From: DASPUH01 sp964518505 | Lineage (GTDB): Bacteria > Chloroflexota > Limnocylindria > Limnocylindrales > CSP1-4 | NCBI GenBank assembly: GCA_964518505.1 | Contig: CAZFGT010000007.1 | Coordinates: 1-64,000 of the forward strand | Direction of reading: 5' to 3' | Length of the DNA stretch: 64,000 nt | Shown: positions 1-8,934 of the stretch, piece by piece | How positions within the stretch are numbered: the first letter of the stretch is position 1 | Layout of the letters: every line of letters starts with the position of its first letter | Program-made: the position numbers and the translations under genes | Notes under the pieces: model-generated | Database searches by the model: none | The model's input: only the letters and a program-made list of their open reading frames with translations | What the model was told of the DNA's origin: nothing

Positions 1-611
1 TCGACCACGCCCTGGGCCACCATGTTCCCGTACTGGCCGAGCGCGATCCAGAGCAGGATGCCGAGGGCCAGGCTGGCGAACAGGTTCTCGTTGTCCTTGG
101 AGTTGGGGGGCTGCAGCAGCTGGACCGGGACCAGGGCCATGGCCGAATCGATGGCGGCCGGTGAGAGGCCGGCGGCGGAGAGGCGTGCCGCCTCCGCGGC
201 CAGGGATAGGGCGGACTCGACGTTGGGTGGGATGGCAGCCTTCACCACGGCCGTCGGTGCGGTCTCCGATCCCGTCACGAGTACGTCGAGGGTGCCCGCC
301 GTGACCTGGGCCTCCGCGGCAGTGACGTCGGCGACGTCGCTGACCGTCACGTTCGCACCCAGGGCCGCGGCAGTCGTGCTGAACGAACGCTCGAGCGCCT
401 GCGATCCACCGCTGAAACCCACCCGTGCCGGGGTGGTCTTGCCGGCGAGCAGCGACGCGGCCACGATGCCGACCACGACGAGGACCGCCATGACGATGGT
501 GCCGCCCACGAAGACCCGTGAGCGCAGGCGCATGCGGATCTCGCGGCGGGCGACGAGGACGACGATCGGCAGGTGGCGCGTCCCGCCCGGACTCCGCCAT
601 CGGGCGTTCAT
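1..611 (-). CDS. ABC-2 type transporter permease, N-terminal part (cut by window edge)
   Basis: The start at 611 overlaps the stop of the upstream ATPase gene (ATGA), so the two are translationally coupled. About 203 residues are visible. A basic N-terminal segment (ARREIRMRLRSRVF) is followed by one membrane helix near residues 36-56, then a roughly 120-residue extracytoplasmic stretch with alternating hydrophobic strands. A second helix near residue 185 leads into GQYGNMVAQGVV, which resembles the conserved start of the membrane core in the NatB-like ABC-2 family. The remaining helices lie outside the window. It probably forms the membrane half of an exporter (NatAB-like) with the ATPase encoded at 608-1525. 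The substrate cannot be read from sequence. Confidence 0.85.
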   Translation of the reverse strand, partial: MNARWRSPGGTRHLPIVVLVARREIRMRLRSRVFVGGTIVMAVLVVVGIVAASLLAGKTTPARVGFSGGSQALERSFSTTAAALGANVTVSDVADVTAAEAQVTAGTLDVLVTGSETAPTAVVKAAIPPNVESALSLAAEAARLSAAGLSPAAIDSAMALVPVQLLQPPNSKDNENLFASLALGILLWIALGQYGNMVAQGVV

Positions 612-1525
612 GCCGCGGCCTCCCCGATGACGGTCCGAAAGAGCTCGCCGAGGCTGGGCTCGACGCGCTCGAATCCACGCACAGGCCCGGTCACCAGCGC
701 CGCCCGGAGCAGGGCCTGGTCGTCGACGCCCGGATCCAGCTCGAACAGCCGCCGGGCGCCGTCGGCCTGCACGAGCTGGACGCCCGGGATCCCAGGCTCC
801 CACGGATCGGGCGCCCCGGGCATATCGATCCAGCGGCGCTCGCGCCCCCCGACCCGCAACTCCGCGACCGTGCCACACGCCAGCATCTGGCCGTGGTCGA
901 TGATGCCCACCCGGTCGCAGATGCGCTCGACGAGTTCGAGCTCGTGGCTGGAGAAGATGACGGGGACGCCCGCCTCCGCCCGCTCGCGGAGCACGGCCGC
1001 CATCACGTCGACGGCAACCGGATCGAGCCCGGCGAATGGTTCATCGAGCACGAGGACGTCTGGCCCGAAGACGAGCGCCGCGGCCAGCTGGACCCGCTGC
1101 TGGTTGCCCAGGCTGAGGGCCTGGAGGTCCGCGTCGCGCCGGTCGGCGAGACCGAACCGGTCGAGCCAGTCGAAGGCGGCCTGCCGAGCTTCGGTGCCCG
1201 TCATGCCGTGCAATTCGCCGAGATAGGCCAGCTGCTCCGCCACCCGCATCTTGGGGTAGAGGCCGCGCTCCTCGGGCATGTAGCCGATGCGTCGTCGGGT
1301 CTCCAGGGTCAGCGGCATGCCGAGCCAACGTACGACGCCCGAATCGGGCGCGAGGACGCCCAGCACGATCCGCATCGTCGTGGTCTTGCCCGCGCCGTTG
1401 CGCCCCACGAAGCCGAACAGCTCGCCCGCGCGGATCTGGAAGGTGAGGTCGTGCACCGCGACGGTCTGCCCGTAACGCTTCGAGACCCCGTCGATCTCAA
1501 GCTGCCGTTGATCCGTTCCGCTCAC
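608..1525 (-). CDS. ABC transporter ATP-binding protein (exporter type, NatA-like)
   Basis: This is a 305-residue ATPase that powers the ABC-2 permease encoded just downstream. Walker A is GRNGAGKTTT near residue 40, Walker B is DVLVLDEPFAGLDP, and the H-loop is SSHELE. The signature reads LSLGNQQRVQ, close to the LSxGxQQRV form used by NatA/DrrA-type exporters. A C-terminal extension of about 80 residues follows the nucleotide-binding domain, as is usual for this subfamily. The GTG start at 1525 is chosen because homologous sequence begins there; an open frame continues upstream to 2095 but lies antisense to the next gene. It is divergent from the membrane protein at 1623, with a 97-bp shared promoter region. 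Confidence 0.92.
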   Translation of the reverse strand: MSGTDQRQLEIDGVSKRYGQTVAVHDLTFQIRAGELFGFVGRNGAGKTTTMRIVLGVLAPDSGVVRWLGMPLTLETRRRIGYMPEERGLYPKMRVAEQLAYLGELHGMTGTEARQAAFDWLDRFGLADRRDADLQALSLGNQQRVQLAAALVFGPDVLVLDEPFAGLDPVAVDVMAAVLRERAEAGVPVIFSSHELELVERICDRVGIIDHGQMLACGTVAELRVGGRERRWIDMPGAPDPWEPGIPGVQLVQADGARRLFELDPGVDDQALLRAALVTGPVRGFERVEPSLGELFRTVIGEAAA

Positions 1526-1622
1526 CTCAGATCGCCCCGTGCCCGCATGGCTGGGCGTGATGATGTCACGTTGATGGCAGGCGGCCGTTGGTTCACTCGG
1601 ACAGACTGGCAAACTCACGGAG

Positions 1623-3071
1623 ATGTCACAGATCGTGGTCGGCACCTCAGCGGTGGACCCGGCTGACGCCCCCTGGCCGCTCGCCGTCTGTGCGGTCGGC
1701 GGGGCGGCCTGCCTGGCGGCCGCCATCGACATCAGCGCCGGCGCCTTCAGCCCCGCGGCGCTGGTAGCCCTCACCGTCGCGCTCGTTGCGGCGACGCTCG
1801 GGGTGACCCTCGGTCGGGGGGTGGCAGGTGACCTCTCTTCACTGGCCGCGATCCCGGTGCACCGCTGGGTGCTGGCGGTGGTCGGGCTGGCTCTCGTGTA
1901 CGAGTTCCAGGTACTGCTGAGGAGCCCGGATGACGCGTACTTCGCCGTCCCGCAACCGCAGCTCGAACCGTTGCTGCGGGCGGCCCTCGCGGTCGCCGGC
2001 GTGGCCTCGTTGGCCACGCTTGTCACCAGCGGCCGTGCCCGGGCCGCCTGCTTCGCCCTGGCGGTCCTGATCTTCGTCGGACTCGGCGTGGCCATCGTGG
2101 CCAGTGGCCCGAACAGGCAGCTCGATGTCTGGATGTTCCAGCACGACGCGTCCCTGGGGCTCCTGCAGGGCCAGAACCCCTATTCCCTGAGCTACCCCGA
2201 CCTTTACCCGGGGACCTCGTTCTACGGGCCGGGCCTGGTGCGGGATGGCGTGCTGACCTTCGGGTTCCCCTACCCACCCCTCGGTCTGGTGCTCGTCCTG
2301 CCTGCCCAGGCGCTCGCCGGCGACTTCCGCTACGCCGACGTCCTCGCCCTCGCGGTGGCTGCGGTCCTGTTCGCCTACGCCGTGCGCGACGCCATCGGAC
2401 CACCGGCCGCGCTGCTGTTCCTGTTCACGCCGCCGGTGGTGCTCGTCCTGCGGCAGGGCTGGACCGAGCCACTGGTCGTGCTTGCCTTCGCGCTCCTCCT
2501 GTTCGCCGTCGCACGAGCACCACGCTGGCTGGCCGTGGCGTTGGGTGCCGTCCTCGCCGTCAAGCAGTACGGCTTCCTGCTGCTGCCGCTGAGCTGGCGC
2601 CACCTGGGGGCGCCGCGGGGCGACCGACGAGTGCGCCTGCGGATCGTGGCGGCCGGCCTGGTGGTCGCCGCGGCCGTCACCGTGCCGTTCGCGATCTGGG
2701 ACCTCGATGCATTCATGCGCTCGGTCGTCCTCCTGCAGTTCGAGCAACCCTTTCGCGGCGACGCCCTGAGCTACCTGGTTCCCCTGACCGGCCCCGACGG
2801 CGCCGCACCCGTCTGGTTGGTCCCGCTTGTGGTGGGGGCCGCCTACCTGCTGGCGCTGACTCGCGCGCCCCGAACGCCGGCCGGCTTCGCGGCCGGCGCG
2901 GGCCTCGTCTTCCTGGTGTTCTTCGCCTTCAACAAGCAGGCGTTCGCCAACTACTACTTCCTGGTGATCGCCATGCTGGCCGGCGCGGCGGCCCTGTCGC
3001 GCCTGCCGCGCCGGCGGATGCCCGCCGGCCTTGGCCCATCACAGGCGCCGCTCGAGTCGGATCCGACCTGA
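1623..3071 (+). CDS. polytopic membrane protein, GT87/DUF2029-like glycosyltransferase
   Basis: The protein has 482 residues and about 11-12 predicted membrane helices. After four N-terminal helices comes a soluble loop with QLDVWMFQHDASLGLLQGQNPY and a FPYPPLG motif (near residue 218). These resemble the luminal loop of DUF2029/GT87 polyprenyl-phosphate-dependent mannosyltransferases, where an early acidic residue and the PYPPL motif are typical. A later FAFNKQAFANYYF segment sits in the last helix pair. It would act at the cytoplasmic membrane in glycan or lipoglycan assembly, but acceptor and sugar are unknown. No neighbour clearly shares its pathway. The assignment rests on topology and the PYPPL-type motif only. 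Confidence 0.7.
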   Translation: MSQIVVGTSAVDPADAPWPLAVCAVGGAACLAAAIDISAGAFSPAALVALTVALVAATLGVTLGRGVAGDLSSLAAIPVHRWVLAVVGLALVYEFQVLLRSPDDAYFAVPQPQLEPLLRAALAVAGVASLATLVTSGRARAACFALAVLIFVGLGVAIVASGPNRQLDVWMFQHDASLGLLQGQNPYSLSYPDLYPGTSFYGPGLVRDGVLTFGFPYPPLGLVLVLPAQALAGDFRYADVLALAVAAVLFAYAVRDAIGPPAALLFLFTPPVVLVLRQGWTEPLVVLAFALLLFAVARAPRWLAVALGAVLAVKQYGFLLLPLSWRHLGAPRGDRRVRLRIVAAGLVVAAAVTVPFAIWDLDAFMRSVVLLQFEQPFRGDALSYLVPLTGPDGAAPVWLVPLVVGAAYLLALTRAPRTPAGFAAGAGLVFLVFFAFNKQAFANYYFLVIAMLAGAAALSRLPRRRMPAGLGPSQAPLESDPT

Positions 3072-3192
3072 CGGCCGGGGGAGCCCTGAGCTGAGCGACC
3101 CGGCGGAGCTCGATGCGGCCTGAGGGCCTCGGGTGCGACCGGCCCGGGGAGATGGGGACGTTCGGCACCTCCTGGCGGCACGTCGCAGCCGA

Positions 3193-3198
3193 TAGGGT
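3193..3198 (+). promoter_or_regulatory. -10 box for leaderless Nramp gene
   Basis: TAGGGT lies exactly 6 nt before the GTG start at 3205, so transcription would begin at the start codon. No -35 match and no clear Shine-Dalgarno sequence is present. It is one of a set of identically spaced boxes in this window. Confidence 0.5.
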
Positions 3199-3204
3199 CC
3201 AAAG

Positions 3205-4476
3205 GTGACGACGATCGACGACGCGCTCGCCCCGGCACCCGCCCGCCTGCGGGAGCGCCTGGCTCGTTGGGTGGCCGTCGTAGGCCCCGCGTGGATCGTC
3301 ATGCTGGCGGACGTCGATGCCCCCTCGGTGGTGACCGCGGGACGCGCGGGCACCGTCTTTGGCTACGGCCTGATCCTGCCGCTGCTGGCCCTGATCCCGG
3401 TGCTGTACCTCGTGCAGGAGATGACGGCGCGGCTGGGCATCGTGACGGGCCGCGGCCACGCAGAGCTGATCCGCGAGCGGTATGGCATGCGATGGGCCGG
3501 TGTGGCCGTGGTCACGATGGTCGCCATCGACCTGGTGGCCTACGTCGCCGAGTTCGCCGGCATCGCCCTGGGGGCGGCCATCCTGGGCATCCCGGTCGCC
3601 CCGGCCATCGTCGCCACGCTCGTGGTCCACTCGCTGGTCATCCTGACCCGCAGCTACAGCACGTTCGAGCGGATCGCCCTGGCCTTCTCGGTCCTGCTCT
3701 TCGCCTTCATCATCCTGGCCATCGGGCAGCAGCCCGACCTGCGCGCGGTGGCGGCCGGCCTGTGGCCTGGCGCGGCGTTGGGGCAGCCGGGGTACCTCGC
3801 CCTGGCCGTCGGCCTGACCGGGGCCAGCGTCATGCCGTGGATGCTCTTCTACCAGCAGGCCGCCAGCGTCGACAAGGGGCTCCGCCGTCAGGATCTGCCG
3901 ACGGCCCGCCGCGAGACACTCCTGGGCGCCGGGGCGAGCCAGCTGCTGATGGTGGCTATCCTCGTCGCCGCGGCTGCGGCGACCGCCCGCGCGCTGCCGC
4001 TGCCGTCGATCCTCCTGCCTGACCTCCCCGCCGGGCTGGCCCGGCTCGCCGTCGGCCCGACGGGCGTCGTCCTCGCCCTGGGCCTCATCGGGGCCGGCGT
4101 CCTGGCGCTGGTCGTGATCTCCCTGTCGGCCGCGTGGGCCTGGTCCGAGCTGCTCGGGTGGCGCCACAGCCTCAACCACTCCGTGCGCCGAGCGCCGGGC
4201 TTCTACCTGGTCTACCTGCTGGAGGTAGTCCCCGCCGCGCTCATCGCGCTCCTGGCGCCCAGCCTCGGGGCGGTGGTGCTCGGCGCGATGATCCTGAACG
4301 TGGTCGTGCTGGCCATCCCGCTCACCTTCCTGGTACGGCTGTCGAGCGACCGCGAGGTCCTGGGGCCGTTGGCGAACTCGCGCCGCCGCGCGGCCGTCCT
4401 GTGGGCGGTGACGGGCGGCCTGCTGCTGCTCGGCCTCGCCGGGATGGCCGGCGAGGTGCTTGGCCTGAGCGGCTAG
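3205..4476 (+). CDS. Nramp-family divalent metal transporter (divergent subfamily)
   Basis: This 423-residue membrane protein has about 11 helices. The first helix carries ADVDAPSVVTA where classical Nramp (SLC11) proteins have the metal-binding DPGN motif: the Asp is kept and the Asn position is changed. Helix 6 has MPWMLFYQQAASVDKGL in place of the classical MPH motif. The run LVQEMTARLGIVTGRGHAELI after helix 2 is typical of the family. It should move a divalent cation (Mn, Fe or Mg) inward with protons, but the altered site means specificity is open. The GTG start follows a TAGGGT box by 6 nt. Its 3' end overlaps the convergent oxidoreductase gene by 4 nt. Confidence 0.85.
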   Translation: MTTIDDALAPAPARLRERLARWVAVVGPAWIVMLADVDAPSVVTAGRAGTVFGYGLILPLLALIPVLYLVQEMTARLGIVTGRGHAELIRERYGMRWAGVAVVTMVAIDLVAYVAEFAGIALGAAILGIPVAPAIVATLVVHSLVILTRSYSTFERIALAFSVLLFAFIILAIGQQPDLRAVAAGLWPGAALGQPGYLALAVGLTGASVMPWMLFYQQAASVDKGLRRQDLPTARRETLLGAGASQLLMVAILVAAAAATARALPLPSILLPDLPAGLARLAVGPTGVVLALGLIGAGVLALVVISLSAAWAWSELLGWRHSLNHSVRRAPGFYLVYLLEVVPAALIALLAPSLGAVVLGAMILNVVVLAIPLTFLVRLSSDREVLGPLANSRRRAAVLWAVTGGLLLLGLAGMAGEVLGLSG

Positions 4477-5645
4477 ACGCCCGCGGCGACCGGCTCCAGC
4501 GCGAAGCGCGACAGAGGCAGTCGCTCCAGGTACCACGACTTGTCCCCGGTCATGATGAAGCGGGCCAGGTCGCGCCCGATCGTGGGGGCCTCGATGACGC
4601 CATTGCCGCCGGCCCCCGCGGCCACGAGGTAGCCGGGCACCGGCGTCTCGCCCAGGATGGGCAGGAAGTCCGGCGGTTCGGCACGGTAGCCGACCCACTC
4701 GTTGACGATGGAGGACTCCAGCAAGCGTGGGTAGTGCTCCAGCAGCTGGTCGGTCAGGAAGTCCCAGAAGTAGGCATCGGTGCCGCCGGTCATGGGCAGC
4801 TGGTCTGGATCCCAGATCCCCGCGTGCTGCGGGTCATGGAGGTCCATCGTCAGGTGGGCCTTGCAGATGAAGACGTTGTCCTTGTCCTTGCGGGCGTAGA
4901 AGCGGGGATACTTGAGGATGGGGAACGGGTAGCCCAGCCCCTCCGCCGAGGCGAGGATGAAGACCTCCGCCTTGGTATGCCAGATGGGCAGCTCCAAGCC
5001 GACCATGCGGGCGGTGTAGCGAGCCCACGGCCCGGTGGCATCCACGACCACGTCCACGTCCGTCCGCCCGTCGGCGGTGACGACGCCCGCGACGCGGCCG
5101 TCCTCCACGACGACGTCTGTGACCTGCGTGCCGGTCCGCACCGTGGCGCCGTGGGCGCGGGCCCGTCGGATGAGCGTGTTGGAGATCATGGTCGCGTCGA
5201 AGAAGCCGTCGTCCGGGCACCAGCCCGCGCCGAGGACACCCTCCAGCTCCAGGTCGGGGATGACGGCGTGGATGCGCGCCGGATCGCGCAGGTACTCGGC
5301 GTGGTACCCGGACGCGATGGCCAGGTCGATCGCCTGGAGCACATACATCTCGTAGTCGCGCTCGGGCGCCACGACCAGCGTGCCCGTGCGCTCGAAGCCG
5401 GTCGAGCCCGGCTCCTCGGCCTCCAGGCCGGTGTAGAAGCGGAAGCCGAACAGGCGGACCGACCAGAACTCGTGCTTCAGCGAGTCGTCGATGAGGCAGT
5501 GCGTGCCCGCCGACTTGGCCGTCGTGCCGGAACCGATGGTGTTCTTCTCGAAGACGGTGACCTCGGCATCCGGATAGTCACTCAGGAAGTAGGCCAGCGA
5601 GGCGCCGATGATGCCGCCGCCGATGATGCCGATCTTCTTGGCCAT
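4473..5645 (-). CDS. FAD-dependent oxidoreductase, DAO/sarcosine dehydrogenase family
   Basis: This 390-residue flavoprotein starts with a dinucleotide fold, GIIGGGIIGASLAYFL (residues 6-21), followed by the FAD ribose-binding Glu in VTVFEKN and the family motif GSGTTAKSAG. The C-terminal part has GYRAEPPDFLPILGE and GAGGNGVIEAPTIG, typical of D-amino-acid oxidase-fold enzymes acting on secondary or tertiary amines (sarcosine, dimethylglycine, glycine, proline). No folate-binding C-terminal domain is present. It is the last gene of an ETF-beta/ETF-alpha operon, 51 bp after etfA, so it is more likely a dehydrogenase that passes electrons to the ETF than an oxygen-using oxidase. AAGGA lies 8 nt before the ATG. 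The substrate is not identified. Confidence 0.85.
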   Translation of the reverse strand: MAKKIGIIGGGIIGASLAYFLSDYPDAEVTVFEKNTIGSGTTAKSAGTHCLIDDSLKHEFWSVRLFGFRFYTGLEAEEPGSTGFERTGTLVVAPERDYEMYVLQAIDLAIASGYHAEYLRDPARIHAVIPDLELEGVLGAGWCPDDGFFDATMISNTLIRRARAHGATVRTGTQVTDVVVEDGRVAGVVTADGRTDVDVVVDATGPWARYTARMVGLELPIWHTKAEVFILASAEGLGYPFPILKYPRFYARKDKDNVFICKAHLTMDLHDPQHAGIWDPDQLPMTGGTDAYFWDFLTDQLLEHYPRLLESSIVNEWVGYRAEPPDFLPILGETPVPGYLVAAGAGGNGVIEAPTIGRDLARFIMTGDKSWYLERLPLSRFALEPVAAGV

Positions 5646-5696
5646 GTCACCGATCCTTCGCTGAGACGATCTGCCTGGACGCGGGTCGTGGCCGTC

Positions 5697-6659
5697 TCAC
5701 CGGCTCGCGGCCGTGATGCGCCGTACCCGCAGGCGGTCGATGAGGGCGGGTACGAATTCGTACAGGTCGGCCACCACGCCGACGTCGGCCTGGGTGAAGA
5801 TCGCCGCGCCGGTGTCGTTGTCGACCGCCGCGATGACCCGTGAACCGCGGATGCCCACCACATGCTGGACGGCGCCGGAGACGCCGACGGTGAGGCACAG
5901 GTCCGGCTTGACCTTGGCCCCCGACAGGCCCAGCCACTCGGGGAACCAGTCGCGGTCGGCGGCCACCGGGCGGGAGCATGCGACGCCCGCCCCCAGGACC
6001 GCGGCCAGCTCCTGGATCATGGCCAGGTCGCCCTTCTCCCGGACGCCCTGGCCCACGTCGACGATGACCCGTGCGTCGTCCACGCTCGCGCCGCCCGGCT
6101 TGGGCTGGCTCCGCAGCACGGTGACGGACGGCGCGGCCTCCACGGCGGGCAGGTCCACCACGCGGTTCGCCGCGGGGCGGATCGGGCCGGCCGCTGCCCC
6201 CAGCGTCTCCCCTTTGGCGACCGTGGCGACGACGGGCCCGGGCCTGAAGACGACGGTGCTCAAGGCCGAGCCCGCATACGTCCGGCAGCGCGCCGTGACC
6301 GACCCGGCCGCGTCCACCTCGAAGCCGACGGCCCACGCGGCGTAGCCGGCCTCCAGCCGCTCCGCGACGCGCGGCGCGACCTCCAGCCCCAGCTTCGTGG
6401 CGCCGATGAGGAGCAACCCGCTCGCGGCGGCCTCGGCCGCGGCACAGATCGTGGCCACCAGCTGCTCGGTCGCACCCGGCGGCACCGCGGCCGTGCGGTA
6501 CACGACGTCCACGTCGCCGGCCGCGCCGTCCGTGCCGAGGTCCAGCCGCGTGACCTCGACGCCGGTGGCTGCCGCGAGGGCATGGGCGCCCTCCACGAGC
6601 GTTCCGGCGATCTCGGGTCGCTCACTCCACACGAGCACCGCCCGACGCTCGCCGCTCAT
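5697..6659 (-). CDS. etfA: electron transfer flavoprotein alpha subunit
   Basis: The 320-residue alpha (FixB) subunit holds the FAD of the heterodimeric ETF. The C-terminal FAD domain has the hallmark series GLSGAKVKPDLCLTVGVSG, AVQHVVGI and SRVIAAVDNDTGAAIFTQAD, and ends on the usual DLYEFVPAL helix. The N-terminal Rossmann half is weaker but colinear. The ATG at 6659 overlaps the stop of the beta subunit (ATGA), giving coupled 1:1 synthesis. The open frame that continues upstream in this register is antisense to nothing useful and lacks homology, so it is not used. With FixC and FixX encoded divergently at 7642-9233, the complex can deliver electrons to quinone. Confidence 0.93.
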   Translation of the reverse strand: MSGERRAVLVWSERPEIAGTLVEGAHALAAATGVEVTRLDLGTDGAAGDVDVVYRTAAVPPGATEQLVATICAAAEAAASGLLLIGATKLGLEVAPRVAERLEAGYAAWAVGFEVDAAGSVTARCRTYAGSALSTVVFRPGPVVATVAKGETLGAAAGPIRPAANRVVDLPAVEAAPSVTVLRSQPKPGGASVDDARVIVDVGQGVREKGDLAMIQELAAVLGAGVACSRPVAADRDWFPEWLGLSGAKVKPDLCLTVGVSGAVQHVVGIRGSRVIAAVDNDTGAAIFTQADVGVVADLYEFVPALIDRLRVRRITAASR

Positions 6660-7456
6660 GCTGCTACCTCGGCCAGGACGGCCTTCGCCACGAGGGCGTC
6701 GATGAACGCGTCGGCGAGCTCGGTTGGGCTGCCGCCGGTCACCACCTGGTGGTCCCGCTGGACGTACACGCCCTGTTCGGTGGTGCTGACGATACGGGCC
6801 TCCGCGTCGAGGGCGTCGCGCGTCAGGCCAAGGTGTTCCTGCGTCGTCCACACGTTGACCGGGCGCTTGCGGGCGTTCAGCGCGTCAAGCAGCGACGTGC
6901 GGCGGGCCGGGAACGCCTCCTCGGCGATGCTGACGATGGCCGGCAGGCGCACCGAGACCGTCTCGAGGCGGTCATCCATGTCCCGGTCGGCTTCGAGGAG
7001 GGCGCCGTCGAGGGCCACACGTCGGACGTATGAGACGAGCGGCAGACCAAAGCGCTCGGCCAACCGCGGGCCGACCTGGTGGGTGTAGCCGTCGTCGCTG
7101 GCGAAGCCGCAGACGATGAGGTCGAACGGGCCGCGGGCCCGGATGGCCGCCTCCAGGATCCGGACGATGACGCCCGCCTCGGCCGTTCCGTCGTACGGAT
7201 CCTGCACCAGGGTCGCCTCGTCGAGGCCGATGGCCAGGATGTCCTTGAAGGCGTCGCGGGCGGCGTCAGGGCCGACGCACAAGGCCTCCGCGGTGCCCCC
7301 GGCGGCGCCCCGCACCTGCACTGCCGCCTCGACCACGTTGCGGTCGATGCCCCCGATGCGCCGCGGCGCGGCCTGCGTCAGGAGGTCATGCGTCGACGGA
7401 TCGACCTTGACCTCGGCCAGGTCGAGCGAGTACTTGCAGAGGGCCAGGATCTTCAC
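6656..7456 (-). CDS. etfB: electron transfer flavoprotein beta subunit
   Basis: The 266-residue beta (FixA) subunit opens with MKILALCKYS, close to the conserved MKIVVLVKQV start, and has the ETF-beta signature DDRLETVSVRLPAIVSI near residues 160-180. The AMP or second FAD site is formed by CVGPDAARDAFKDILAIG and FDLIVCGFASDDGYT. The GTG start at 7456 lies 185 bp from the divergent fixC start, so both halves of the electron-transfer system share one control region. Whether this ETF is of the bifurcating type cannot be settled from the residues I can read; the presence of FixC and FixX makes it a candidate. Confidence 0.93.
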   Translation of the reverse strand: MKILALCKYSLDLAEVKVDPSTHDLLTQAAPRRIGGIDRNVVEAAVQVRGAAGGTAEALCVGPDAARDAFKDILAIGLDEATLVQDPYDGTAEAGVIVRILEAAIRARGPFDLIVCGFASDDGYTHQVGPRLAERFGLPLVSYVRRVALDGALLEADRDMDDRLETVSVRLPAIVSIAEEAFPARRTSLLDALNARKRPVNVWTTQEHLGLTRDALDAEARIVSTTEQGVYVQRDHQVVTGGSPTELADAFIDALVAKAVLAEVAA

Positions 7457-7641
7457 GTGTCACCGGAGCCATTCCACGGGGCCCGGCGTCTCGGAGGACC
7501 GGCGGCAGACCTGGGACGATGCTGACAGTCGCATCCGGAACCGTCAATGACGGTGGTCACACGGAACCGATCCGGATGACCACGCCTGACCCGGGCCGTT
7601 CGGCCCTAGCCGTGCTTGCAGGGCGAGCGGACGATCGGCCG

Positions 7642-8934
7642 ATGGAGCATTTCGACGTCGTCGTCGTCGGAGCCGGCCCCGCCGGTTCGGCCACGGCATG
7701 CGTGCTGGCCGCCTCGGGCGCGAACGTCCTGCTCCTCGAGCGAGGGTCCGCGCCGGGGGCCAAGAACGTTTCCGGGGGCCTCATCTACGCGCGACCGATC
7801 GCCGCCGTGTGGCCCGACTTCTGGACCGGTGCCCCCGTCGAGCGGGCCATCACCACGCATCGCCTGGTCATGCTCGCCGGCGCCAAGTCCACCACGGTCG
7901 AGCTGCGGGATGACGGGGCGTCCCAGCCCGATCTGCCCGATGCCTACAGCGTCCTGCGCGCCCGTTTCGACCCCTGGCTGGCCAAGCGGGCCGAGGACGC
8001 CGGAGCCGCCCTCATCACCGGGGTGACCGCCGACGCCCTCATCGTGGAGGCCGGCCGCGTCGTCGGGGTGCGGGCCGGGTCCGACGAGATCGGCGCCGAC
8101 GTCGTCGTGGTGGCGGAAGGGTCACGAGCCCTCCTCCTGGACGAGGCCGGGCTCCGCGGACCGCTCGACGCACACGACGTGGCGCTCGGCGTCAAGGAAG
8201 TCATCGCCCTGCCGGCGGCGGCCATCGAGGAGCGCTTCCAGTGCGACCCGGAGACCGGCGCGGCATGCACGTTCGTGGGCCACACCGCCGGGGTCGGTGG
8301 CGGCGGGTTCCTCTATACCAACCGCGACACCGTGTCGCTGGGGGTCGTGGTCAAGGTCGACTCGCTGGCGAGCAGCCGGCTCCAGCCCCATCAGGTGCTG
8401 GACGATCTGAAGTCGCAGCCCCACGTGCGGCGCCTCATCGAGGGCGGCACGGTGGTCGAGTTCTCCGCCCAGACGACGCCGCGCGGGCGCTACGAACCGG
8501 AGACCCGCCTGCACGGCGACGGGTACGTGGTCGTGGGCAGCGCCGGGCGCCTGCTCATCAACAACCTCCTGACGCTGCGCGGCATGGACTTCGCCATCGT
8601 GTCGGGCGTGATGGCGGCACGGGCCATCATCGCGGCGCGAGCACGCCAGGACTTCACCGCCGCATCACTGGCCGCGTACCCCCGCCTCCTCCGCAGCACG
8701 GCGGTGTGGCACGACTGGCGGACCTTCCGGGGCGCCTACGACCTCATGGACAACGATCGGCTGTTCGGCGCGTACCCCGAGCTGGCGGCGCACGTGCTGG
8801 AGCGGATGCTGGCGCCCGGCGCGCGTCCGTCGAAGAAGGCGCTGGGGGCATTGCGCCAGGAGATGCGCGGGCGGGTCTCGCCGATCGCCCTGGCCAGTGA
8901 CCTCGTGGGCATCGCCCGGGGGCTCGGCGTATGA
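7642..8934 (+). CDS. fixC: FixC-like ETF:quinone oxidoreductase flavoprotein
   Basis: The protein has 430 residues, the usual FixC length. The FAD fold VVVVGAGPAGSATACVLA begins 6 residues after the chosen ATG, followed by LLLERG and the family motif APGAKNVSGGLIY. A mid-protein FAD strand (ADVVVVAEGS) and the C-terminal VVGSAGRLLINNLLTLRGMDFA region match the ETF-QO/FixC family, and VKEVIALP is also typical. Upstream in-frame starts exist from 7519, but they would add a tail lacking homology, so 7642 is used. The stop overlaps the fixX start (ATGA). FixC takes electrons from ETF and passes them to quinone together with FixX. Confidence 0.92.
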   Translation: MEHFDVVVVGAGPAGSATACVLAASGANVLLLERGSAPGAKNVSGGLIYARPIAAVWPDFWTGAPVERAITTHRLVMLAGAKSTTVELRDDGASQPDLPDAYSVLRARFDPWLAKRAEDAGAALITGVTADALIVEAGRVVGVRAGSDEIGADVVVVAEGSRALLLDEAGLRGPLDAHDVALGVKEVIALPAAAIEERFQCDPETGAACTFVGHTAGVGGGGFLYTNRDTVSLGVVVKVDSLASSRLQPHQVLDDLKSQPHVRRLIEGGTVVEFSAQTTPRGRYEPETRLHGDGYVVVGSAGRLLINNLLTLRGMDFAIVSGVMAARAIIAARARQDFTAASLAAYPRLLRSTAVWHDWRTFRGAYDLMDNDRLFGAYPELAAHVLERMLAPGARPSKKALGALRQEMRGRVSPIALASDLVGIARGLGV

